Of a stretch of DNA of 11,435 nucleotides, positions 5,191-11,435 are shown piece by piece. The DNA comes from Methylobacter sp. GTDB taxonomy: Bacteria > Pseudomonadota > Gammaproteobacteria > Methylococcales > Methylomonadaceae. The notes below the pieces were generated by a model, which was not told where the DNA came from, did no database searches, and worked only from the letters and a program-made list of their open reading frames with translations. Each line of letters begins with the position of its first letter. The stretch's first letter is position 1. The stretch spans positions 332 through 11,766 of the forward strand of contig PMJA01000249.1 in assembly GCA_003158415.1 (NCBI GenBank). Reading direction: 5' to 3'. Both the position numbers and the translations under genes were made by a program.

Positions 5191-5889
5191 CTAAGGTTTA
5201 TATTTCTGAGCAAATACGCTATTCGTATAAAGAAAAGCCAGGGTTTGCGGATCCGCCCCAAAATAGTAACGCAAGCGTAAATACCACATCAGCAGCATCG
5301 TCTTGTAGATGCCGTTGCGCTCCCAACGCCTGCCGGAGCTGATAACCTTGGCATTCAGGCAAATAGGGGGGCTGATATTTTTTAGCGCGGCGCACAGGGC
5401 GATGTCTTCCATCAAGCCGATGTCGGGATAGCGGCCTACCTGCTCAAACGCCGGTCGCGTCACAAAAATAACCTGGTCGCCCGTCGCTATCCCTGTTAAC
5501 CGGGAGCGCCAATTCATCATTCGGGCGATAATTTTTAGCATAAACGCCTGACCGCTTAATTGAATGTCAAAACGGCCCCATTGCGCGTTTTGATTAATCT
5601 GCTTTTTAATCAGTTGCAAGGCATTTTCGGGTAAATAAGTATCTGCGTGCAGGAATATCAGGATACTGCCTGCGGCCTGGCTTGCGCCGTTATTCATTTG
5701 CAGCCCCCTGCCTGTTGCTGATGTTATCACTTTATCGGCTAATGGCGCGGCTATCAGCTGGGTATTATCGGTACTGCCGCCATCGGCAATAATAATTTCA
5801 CAGCTGCCCCTTAACGCTTGCAATGCCGATAAGCAGGCGTGCAGGTTTTTTTCTTCGTTCAGCGTTGGGATGATAATGGAAAAATCCAT
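5191..5889 (-). CDS. GT2-type glycosyltransferase of the TIGR04283 family
   Basis: The start chosen is ATG 5889, two bases after the TAA of the upstream gene, so that the protein begins MDFSIIIPTLNEE as the family does. A start at 5925 would add a 12-residue tail encoded within the upstream gene. The 232 residues show the GT-A order: nucleotide-binding FSIIIPTLNEE (3-13), ADGGSTD (35-41), RGLQMNNGA (61-69), LHADT (80-84, the DxD-like metal site), GDQ (137-139), MED (160-162) and SGRRWERNG (185-193). This matches the TIGR04283 family (rSAM/selenodomain-associated transferase 2; some members are called arsenosugar glycosyltransferases). No TIGR04282 partner is present here. The neighbouring Wzz-like gene suggests, but does not prove, a role in surface glycan synthesis. 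No Shine-Dalgarno is evident, consistent with translational coupling. Confidence 0.85.
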   Translation of the reverse strand: MDFSIIIPTLNEEKNLHACLSALQALRGSCEIIIADGGSTDNTQLIAAPLADKVITSATGRGLQMNNGASQAAGSILIFLHADTYLPENALQLIKKQINQNAQWGRFDIQLSGQAFMLKIIARMMNWRSRLTGIATGDQVIFVTRPAFEQVGRYPDIGLMEDIALCAALKNISPPICLNAKVISSGRRWERNGIYKTMLLMWYLRLRYYFGADPQTLAFLYTNSVFAQKYKP

Positions 5890-5891
5890 AC

Positions 5892-7850
5892 TTAAGCAAT
5901 ATCGGCTAAGGCCGGATGCAGCCATTCAATCTCGTCCAGGCTACGGCCTTGTTGCGGCGGTGAATAAGCGCTGTAACTTGAGATAACGGAAGCTTCCAGC
6001 TGGCCGGTGATTTGTTCAAGGTCTGATAATCGCAGCCCCTGGCGCACCAGATAAGCAATATAGCTATGGCGTATCGCCGCCGCCGTGATTTCTCCCGGAT
6101 TAGGCAAGCCGGAGTCAACGGCGGCGCACAGCAGCGCGACGGCAAGATCATCGGCTGATTGATCGGTATTCCAGGCCGGACGATTGCCGGATTGCGCCAG
6201 CAATGCTTTGAATGAGCTGCTGATAGCTAAGGTTCTGGGTCTGGCGGCGCCTACGATAAGGGTTGCCGTTTCCAGATCAATCTGAGCGGGTGTCAGCGAG
6301 GAGGCTTCTTCAATGGTCAGGCCGCTGAGCAGGAAACCGATCAGTTGTTTGCCTTTAAGGTTGGCGGCGTTCAGTAGTTGCCTGAGCTGATGGCTGGAAA
6401 GCTCTCTATACAGAGGACTTGCAAGGGCGTTGCTAGGCTTTTGCTCTAATGGTCGGGCGACAGTTTGCCGGTAATTAAGCGCATCTGCCGCCGCAGGATT
6501 ATACAGATGGATGCCGGACAAGGTGATGGCTGATGGTTGTTCCTGTTTCCGGGTTAAATAGTTGAATATCCATACCGTAAAAAGCCCTAACACCAAAGAG
6601 GCGGCCACCGCGATCAGCGCATCACGACCATAATCGGGCCTTACCGGCGTGGAAGAGGCGTAGGCCCGTTCTATAACGGTAACCTGGGGGTATTTTTCTT
6701 TTTGATTGGTTTCGATTTTTACCAGGCGCTCCTGGGTTTCTCGATTGATTTGCTCCAAACCTTCCAAGTCCGTTTTCAGCGCATCATATTCAGCAAATTT
6801 CGTGGTAAATGCCGCCACCTGTTTTTTATGTTCGGTCAGCTGGGCGCGGATTTCTACAACGGTTTGCCGGGCGGCGGCATACTTATTTTCCGCCTCGGTC
6901 AGTACAATACGTTTGCCATAGTCCTGCTTGTTTTTAATTTCCGCTTCAAGTTTTTTAATTTGTGCCGGGATAGAATCATATCTGTACTTTTTGACCATGT
7001 AGTCACGGGTAAATTTGTTATCGAACTCGGTCAGTTTTTCACGTAAGTCTTGCAATCTTTTTTCCAACGCCTGAAAACCGCCTTGTTCCTGCACGGGAAC
7101 GATGGCCTGTCCCCGGCCTATAGCTGACTTGACGGCATCCAGCGCCGCTTTCGCCTTAACCTCTTCCTCATCTGCTTTGTTAAGGGAGTTATTTAAGCCG
7201 TTAAGTCGGGCCAGCGGTTCATTTTCTTCGCGTCCGCTTGAAGAAATGTCAAAGTCTTTTCTAAAGGCCTCAAGTTCAGCGCGTTTGGCATTAATTTTGT
7301 CAGTCAGACCGTTCAGTTCGTCGACTATCCGTTGCGTCGTATTATCCGTTAATTTTTTGATGTCTTCAGCCCTGGTCTCCTGGTAAACATCCGTCCAGGT
7401 GTTAACCAGCAGCGGCAAAAATTCTGCATCCGTGCCTTCTGCGCATATTTCAACAATATTGGTGTCAGCTATCGGCGCCACGGTCAATAGTTTTTGAATG
7501 TCGGTATCTGTTAGCTTAGAGGCGGGGGTTGACGCTTTAAGTCGCGACCAGATCTTGTCTAGCAGTTCGTGCCCCAGTAACAGCTGTTTTTGAATGGCGA
7601 CATTTTGAACGTCTGCGATGGCGCTGTCATCGTCGATAGCCGTCATGGCCGAGGTTAACACCGTTGCGCAGCTACGGTAAATAGCGGGGCGACTGTAATT
7701 GTAAATCAGACTGACGGCGGCGCTAACCGAAAAAACAATGGCAAAAATGAAGAATCTTTGCGAGCGAAACCAGGGGGGGGGGAATAAGTCCGGCTGCAAA
7801 TTGAAACGGTTGTCAGGATAGATTTCGATTTGAGGTGAATACTTGTTCAT
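5892..7850 (-). CDS. Wzz/GNVR-type polysaccharide co-polymerase fused to a degenerate tyrosine-recombinase-like domain
   Basis: The 652-residue protein has a short proline-rich cytosolic head, a membrane segment at ~33-50, and a large periplasmic part (51-410) whose 160-385 region is coiled coil. An ASSTPVRPDYG motif (398-408) precedes the second membrane segment (411-430). This is the Wzz/GumC co-polymerase plan that sets polysaccharide chain length or export. The ~220-residue cytosolic tail is unusual: LLSGLTIEEASSLTPAQIDL (507-526) resembles box I of tyrosine recombinases, IRHSYIAYLVRQGLRLSDLE (593-612) resembles the HxLRH helix, and ITGQ (614-617) followed by Y626 matches the LGH...Y spacing. 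Box I arginine is T512, the first HxxR histidine is A591, and the LGH histidine is Q617, so it should be inactive in recombination. Its start overlaps the SNF2 stop as ATGA. Codons 23-26 contain C10 (coding strand). Confidence 0.8.
   Translation of the reverse strand: MNKYSPQIEIYPDNRFNLQPDLFPPPWFRSQRFFIFAIVFSVSAAVSLIYNYSRPAIYRSCATVLTSAMTAIDDDSAIADVQNVAIQKQLLLGHELLDKIWSRLKASTPASKLTDTDIQKLLTVAPIADTNIVEICAEGTDAEFLPLLVNTWTDVYQETRAEDIKKLTDNTTQRIVDELNGLTDKINAKRAELEAFRKDFDISSSGREENEPLARLNGLNNSLNKADEEEVKAKAALDAVKSAIGRGQAIVPVQEQGGFQALEKRLQDLREKLTEFDNKFTRDYMVKKYRYDSIPAQIKKLEAEIKNKQDYGKRIVLTEAENKYAAARQTVVEIRAQLTEHKKQVAAFTTKFAEYDALKTDLEGLEQINRETQERLVKIETNQKEKYPQVTVIERAYASSTPVRPDYGRDALIAVAASLVLGLFTVWIFNYLTRKQEQPSAITLSGIHLYNPAAADALNYRQTVARPLEQKPSNALASPLYRELSSHQLRQLLNAANLKGKQLIGFLLSGLTIEEASSLTPAQIDLETATLIVGAARPRTLAISSSFKALLAQSGNRPAWNTDQSADDLAVALLCAAVDSGLPNPGEITAAAIRHSYIAYLVRQGLRLSDLEQITGQLEASVISSYSAYSPPQQGRSLDEIEWLHPALADIA
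7773..7782 (-). repeat. C10 tract (coding strand) near the 5' end of the Wzz-like gene
   Basis: Ten G residues on the plus strand are read as the last base of F23 and three proline codons (P24-P26). Losing one base gives an in-frame TGA about 23 codons later, and gaining one gives TAG at a similar distance, both within or just after the first membrane segment. The tract therefore could switch the gene on and off. Confidence 0.85.
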
Positions 7851-10800
7851 AGCGGATCAAACAAGGCGGTAAGGTCTTCGGCGGTGAGCTTTAAGGATTC
7901 ATCTTTAGCGCCGTCGGCATAAATACTGTCGGCCAAAGCGCGTTTTCTTTCCTGCATGGCAATAATCTTTTCTTCAACTGTGTTTTCAGTGATGAGCTTA
8001 TAGACAAATACCGGCTTGTCCTGGCCTATGCGATGGGCCCGGTCTGCGGCCTGGCTTTCGGCGGCGGGATTCCACCAGGGATCGTAAATAACAACGGTGT
8101 CTGCCTCAGTCAGATTCAAGCCGACGCCGCCCGCTTTCAAGCTGATGAGAAACACATTGGCCTCACCGCTTTTAAAGCGTTCAATGGCCTCGTCGCGCTT
8201 GCGGGTTTGGCCGGTCAGCTTGCTGTACGCGATTTTCCGGGCGTCCAATTCATCCTCAATCAACGCGATCATGCGGGTGAACTGGGAAAAGATCAGGATA
8301 CGCCGCCCCTCTTCCAGCTGTTCCGGCAATAGCGCCATCAACAAATCGAGTTTGGCCGATTCTTTTACTTTTTGCGCCTCTTTTAGCGACAGTGTGCGCG
8401 GATCACAGCAGGTCTGGCGCAACTTTAACAGAGCGTCCAGAATGGTGATATGGCTGCGTGACAAGCCTTTTTCGGCAATTGCTTCGCGGACTTTTTTCTC
8501 CATCGTCAAGCGGATACTTTCGTACAAAGCGGCCTGTTTTGGATGCAGTGGGACGGAGCGGATGATTTCGGTTTTAGGCGGCAATTCATCGGCGACTTCC
8601 TGTTTGGTGCGGCGCAACATAAAGGGCGCAAGACGGCGCGATAATCGCGAACGCTGCTCGTTATCGCCGTAAACCTCAATTGGCGTGCGGTAGCGCTTTC
8701 TGAAGGTCGCATTGTCGCCCAGAAAGCCGGGCATCAAAAAATCAAATTGCGCCCACAGCTCGCCGATGTGATTTTCCATCGGCGTGCCCGTTAAACACAA
8801 GCGGTGATTGGTTTTAATCCGGCGCACCAGTTGGGCGGCTAATGAAGTCGGGTTTTTAATGGTTTGGGCTTCGTCCAGAATCAAATAATGATAGCCGCGC
8901 TTAAGCAGCGCTTCCTCATCTCTGGGCAACAGCGGATAGGTTGTCAAAACTAGATCATAGTCATCGATTTTATCGAACGACTGTTTGCGATCTGCGCCCT
9001 GCAAGGTTAATACTTTCAGATCCGGCGTAAAGCGTTCGGCTTCGCGCCGCCAGTTACTCATCAGGCTGGTGGGAGCAATGATCAGGCAGGGCGACGTCAT
9101 TCGGCCGCTTTGTTTTTCCAGTAACAGATGGGCGAGGGTTTGAACGGTTTTACCCAACCCCATGTCATCGGCCAGTATGCCGGAAAATTGATACTCGCGT
9201 AAAAATTGCAGCCAGTTAAGCCCCTGTTGCTGGTAATGCCGCAGTTCCGCCCGCAAATTGACTGGCAACGCTACATCTTGAATGCCGGTGAAGTTTTTTA
9301 ATTTTTGCCCCAACTCTCGCAACTCTTTACCGCCGGTTAAGGAAAACAGGCCGTAACTTTGCTCCTCCACGTCGGCAAGACTGGCGGCATTAAAACGGGA
9401 GATTTTAAGCGAGCCATCCTTACCCAGTGTGCTGGTGTTGAATAGCTCAAACAAAACCGCCAGTATTGGTTTTAATTTATCGCTGGGGACACTCAGGTAG
9501 TTGTGATTTCCCAGCGGGATATTGAGCAGTTCGGGAAGATTTTCCGGGTCGTAGTTTTCCAGCACGGGCATAATCAACGGCAATAGAGGATAGGACTGGT
9601 TGTCCACCTCCACATTGAAGCGCATCTCAAACCAGTCGTTCTGGTTTTCGCTGATTTCGGCGTCCCAGTTTTGAACGGTTTGAAAGTTAAGCTTGAAACT
9701 GTCGGCCATTTCGATAATCCAGCCTTGCCGCTCAAGTTCCGGTTGCGCGTTTTCGATAAAGTCCCGCCAGAGTGAAGCGCTATCAATGGGATTTTTTGCA
9801 GCGCTGAACAGAACCAACTCTTGCTTATCGGTTTTCCCGGCAGGGGCAGCGGTAAATCCCAGCGCTTCAAGATAATGTATGGCTTGGTGTTCAATTTCCA
9901 GCGTCCGATTAATGCGCAGATAGCCCCGATCGGTTTTTATGATGCTATGGTTTTCAGACGTGGACGCAGCAAGCGTCAAGTCCCCGTAATCGAAATTCAC
10001 CGCCATAAAATGGACAAAATGCTGGGCATCCACTTGCTGTCCGTATAATAATAATCGGGGTATAGGTATCAGCCCGTCCAGATCGGTTAGCTCGACTTTT
10101 TTTGGCGCAGGCAAGTTCAGGTCGGGGTGCTCAACCGTCAATTTAAAACTGAATTCATCGGCATATTCAGCTGGAATCAGCGGTACAGACAGGATCTTAT
10201 GTAATTGACTGGCTGTAGGCGCGGGGGCGTTGAATGTGCCGATAATGCCCTGAACCGTATCCAGATAGTGAGGCGGATCCGTCAACAGCAGCAACGCCGA
10301 AGGTTCGATGTCTACCGACAATTGGTAATGACCGCTATCCTCGCGATGCCAATTAAGGCTTAAGTCCCGGTTAGCACCTGCTGTTAACGGCGGGTTTTCA
10401 ATGGTTTCCCAGAATAACCGGCCGGTCTGCAATAATTTTGCCAAGGCGATGTAACCTACAGCCCCGGCAAGGAACGGCTCGCCTTTGTGGGTATTAAGCG
10501 CCATCATTAATTTCGCAATTTCCTCGTCCTGCGGCTGAATGTGGTTGAGGTATGAATAGCTGTAACGTAGCGTGTTTAACGTTGTTTTTCGACCTTTGCT
10601 CAGGCCGCCCGATTTGTTTGCTTTGCTTATCAAGAAATCGACGATAAATTCATGGCGGGTGTTGCCGGGTTTAAGGATATACGCGATAAAGTCCTGGTAG
10701 AGGTTGCGTTGCGCAGGCGCTGACTCATTGAGGCTGTCCAGCCAGGTAAAACAACGGGTGTCTGTGCCAGCTGATGGCAGCGATTGATTGGCGTTTTGAT

Positions 10801-11095
10801 ACAGCAGACAGGCGGCGGCAACATGTTTGCAGTTATGGCCGACCGGGCAGGAACAATCGCCTATAATTTGGGCCGCGCTATAATCGGGACGCCAACTTAT
10901 GCGTATAGATTGCAGGTACGGATGGCTTCCGCTGCCTTTAACTGACGCGTTAAGCTGTACAAAAAGCGCTCCCTCGCTTTTAATCTCCAGATTAACCACT
11001 TGGCCTTTTTCAAAATAGCTTCTTCCGCGCTCGTAGGCGCTGTCACCGCATTCGTAACGTATATCGGAGCGTAGCAGTTTTTTCGGTTTATTCAT
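7847..11095 (-). CDS. SNF2-family helicase with N-terminal SWIM zinc finger
   Basis: ATG 11095 (MNKPKKLLRS) is preferred over a TTG at 11110; neither has a clear ribosome binding site. The 1082-residue protein has a SWIM finger near the N-terminus (C81-x-C83-x5-C89-x-H91, CSCPVGHNCKH), a long, little-conserved middle region (100-590), and a complete SNF2 ATPase: ADDMGLGKT (642-650, Walker A), IIAPTSLMSNW (672-682), DEAQ (741-744, motif II), LTGTPMEN (768-775), then in the C-terminal lobe ILIFSQFTRM and GGVGLNLTEADTVVIYDPWW with QAADRAHRIGQ (1015-1025, motif VI). All ATPase motifs look intact. Bacterial SWIM-SNF2 proteins (HepA-like) are DNA/RNA-polymerase translocases of mostly unknown role. 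It overlaps the Wzz-like gene by four bases (ATGA) and is the first gene of the transcription unit. Confidence 0.93.
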   Translation of the reverse strand: MNKPKKLLRSDIRYECGDSAYERGRSYFEKGQVVNLEIKSEGALFVQLNASVKGSGSHPYLQSIRISWRPDYSAAQIIGDCSCPVGHNCKHVAAACLLYQNANQSLPSAGTDTRCFTWLDSLNESAPAQRNLYQDFIAYILKPGNTRHEFIVDFLISKANKSGGLSKGRKTTLNTLRYSYSYLNHIQPQDEEIAKLMMALNTHKGEPFLAGAVGYIALAKLLQTGRLFWETIENPPLTAGANRDLSLNWHREDSGHYQLSVDIEPSALLLLTDPPHYLDTVQGIIGTFNAPAPTASQLHKILSVPLIPAEYADEFSFKLTVEHPDLNLPAPKKVELTDLDGLIPIPRLLLYGQQVDAQHFVHFMAVNFDYGDLTLAASTSENHSIIKTDRGYLRINRTLEIEHQAIHYLEALGFTAAPAGKTDKQELVLFSAAKNPIDSASLWRDFIENAQPELERQGWIIEMADSFKLNFQTVQNWDAEISENQNDWFEMRFNVEVDNQSYPLLPLIMPVLENYDPENLPELLNIPLGNHNYLSVPSDKLKPILAVLFELFNTSTLGKDGSLKISRFNAASLADVEEQSYGLFSLTGGKELRELGQKLKNFTGIQDVALPVNLRAELRHYQQQGLNWLQFLREYQFSGILADDMGLGKTVQTLAHLLLEKQSGRMTSPCLIIAPTSLMSNWRREAERFTPDLKVLTLQGADRKQSFDKIDDYDLVLTTYPLLPRDEEALLKRGYHYLILDEAQTIKNPTSLAAQLVRRIKTNHRLCLTGTPMENHIGELWAQFDFLMPGFLGDNATFRKRYRTPIEVYGDNEQRSRLSRRLAPFMLRRTKQEVADELPPKTEIIRSVPLHPKQAALYESIRLTMEKKVREAIAEKGLSRSHITILDALLKLRQTCCDPRTLSLKEAQKVKESAKLDLLMALLPEQLEEGRRILIFSQFTRMIALIEDELDARKIAYSKLTGQTRKRDEAIERFKSGEANVFLISLKAGGVGLNLTEADTVVIYDPWWNPAAESQAADRAHRIGQDKPVFVYKLITENTVEEKIIAMQERKRALADSIYADGAKDESLKLTAEDLTALFDPL

Positions 11096-11129
11096 AAAAG
11101 CGACAAGCAAAATGGCGAAAAAAGGCGGT

Positions 11130-11144
11130 TATTGTATAACAATA
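11130..11144 (-). promoter_or_regulatory. Extended -10 and palindrome upstream of the SNF2 gene
   Basis: TATTGT-ATA-ACAATA is a perfect dyad. On the minus strand it contains TG-T-TATACA (11141-11133), a good extended -10, which would start transcription near 11126 and leave ~31 bases before ATG 11095. No convincing -35 was found. The dyad overlapping the -10 could also be a repressor site. Confidence 0.4.
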
Positions 11145-11243
11145 GCGGACATAATGGCCGCGCTTTGTAACGAAACAAACCTGAAAAATAAATGATCCTC
11201 GCTTAGTGGTTGCTCTATTTTAGTAAATTATTTATTTATAGTT

Positions 11244-11271
11244 TTGACACAATGGCCTTTCTCATGATAAA
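11244..11271 (+). promoter_or_regulatory. Sigma-70-like promoter for the gene at 11378
   Basis: TTGACA at 11244-11249 is a perfect -35. GATAAA at 11266-11271, 16 bases further, matches four of six -10 positions and follows AT-rich DNA. Transcription from about 11279 would give a ~100-base leader that carries two hairpins. Confidence 0.5.
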
Positions 11272-11301
11272 AATTACACCGTTGTTTAAAGATTCGACAA
11301 C

Positions 11302-11344
11302 CAATTCAAAAATTTTATTTTTGAATTGCTCCCTTGAGGAGGGA
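11302..11344 (+). promoter_or_regulatory. Two consecutive leader hairpins before the gene at 11378
   Basis: CAATTCAAAAAT (11302-11313) pairs perfectly with ATTTTTGAATTG (11317-11328) around TTT. Immediately after, TCCCT (11330-11334) pairs with AGGGA (11340-11344) around TGAGG. The second hairpin includes an AGGAGGG sequence that resembles a Shine-Dalgarno but lies too far from the ATG. The functional site AGAGGA (11365-11370) is free. The arrangement may stabilise the message or regulate it; function is not known. Confidence 0.45.
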
Positions 11345-11377
11345 ATATTATTAATAATAACTATAGAGGATTTAGAA

Positions 11378-11435
11378 ATGGCTGAAGTAGAAGAAAAAGA
11401 CAACACATGGGTAATCGTTGGCGTTTGCATAGCTG
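11378..11435 (+). CDS. 5' end of a probable small membrane protein gene (truncated by window)
   Basis: AGAGGA (11365-11370) lies seven bases before ATG 11378, an excellent ribosome binding site, and a TTGACA promoter stands upstream. Nineteen codons are visible: an acidic start (MAEVEEKDNT) and then WVIVGVCIA, which begins a hydrophobic segment. This suggests a small inner-membrane protein with a cytosolic or short N-terminal tail. Too little is present to name it. It is divergent from the SNF2 gene. Confidence 0.65.
   Translation, partial: MAEVEEKDNTWVIVGVCIA

Noticed and set aside
6702..7386. Several plus-strand frames opposite the Wzz-like gene
   Set aside because: They are antisense shadows of the coiled-coil region, with Phe/Ser/Ala-biased translations.
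8033..8672. Plus-strand frames opposite the SNF2 ATPase region
   Set aside because: The minus strand here encodes intact helicase motifs; the plus-strand frames show no domain.

Overview
The window looks like a chromosomal segment of a gammaproteobacterium, most probably a methanotroph of the Methylococcales type. That call is inference. It rests on moderate base composition, many GTCGGGTTA/TAACCCGAC-type palindromes and Rpn-like nuclease tails between genes, a short DksA-like C4 zinc-finger protein, a TIGR04283-type glycosyltransferase, and a scar of a moxR/DUF4129 gene cluster. No rRNA, tRNA, CRISPR array or complete insertion sequence was seen.

Layout. Positions 1-670 hold the 3' end of an Rpn/DUF4351 protein and, beyond a hairpin, an orphan tail of a second Rpn-like protein. 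Positions 668-1433 form a gene-poor, repeat-rich stretch with several perfect palindromes and a likely gene relic on the minus strand. Three exported proteins follow on the plus strand: an unknown helical periplasmic protein (1434-1898), a secreted EXORDIUM/PHI-1-like protein with an HExxE motif (2058-3134, with a clear terminator), and a small NTF2/DUF4440-like secreted protein (3218-3718). At 3742-3937 on the minus strand, a MoxR-like N-terminus is joined out of frame to a DUF4129-like transglutaminase C-terminus. This is best read as the scar of a deleted moxR-DUF58-tgpA cluster. A TraR/DksA-family gene (4015-4359) converges on a minus-strand block across a 212-base spacer with two strong inverted repeats.

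The minus-strand block runs leftward from 11095. It has a SWIM-SNF2 helicase (11095-7847), a Wzz/GNVR-type polysaccharide co-polymerase with an unusual C-terminal domain (7850-5892), and a family 2-like glycosyltransferase (5889-5191). The first pair overlap by ATGA and the next pair are 2 bases apart, so the three are almost certainly co-translated. A separate small periplasmic helical protein (5099-4572) follows. At the right edge a divergent plus-strand gene begins at 11378 behind a TTGACA promoter and two leader hairpins.

The most interesting items are three. First, the Wzz-like protein carries a cytosolic domain that reads as a degenerate tyrosine recombinase, placed where a BY-kinase would sit in Wzc-type proteins. 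Second, there is a C10 homopolymer in codons 23-26 of the same gene, where gain or loss of one base gives early stops, so it is a candidate phase-variation switch. Third, there is the moxR::tgpA deletion scar. The coupling of a SNF2 helicase to envelope polysaccharide genes is also unusual.
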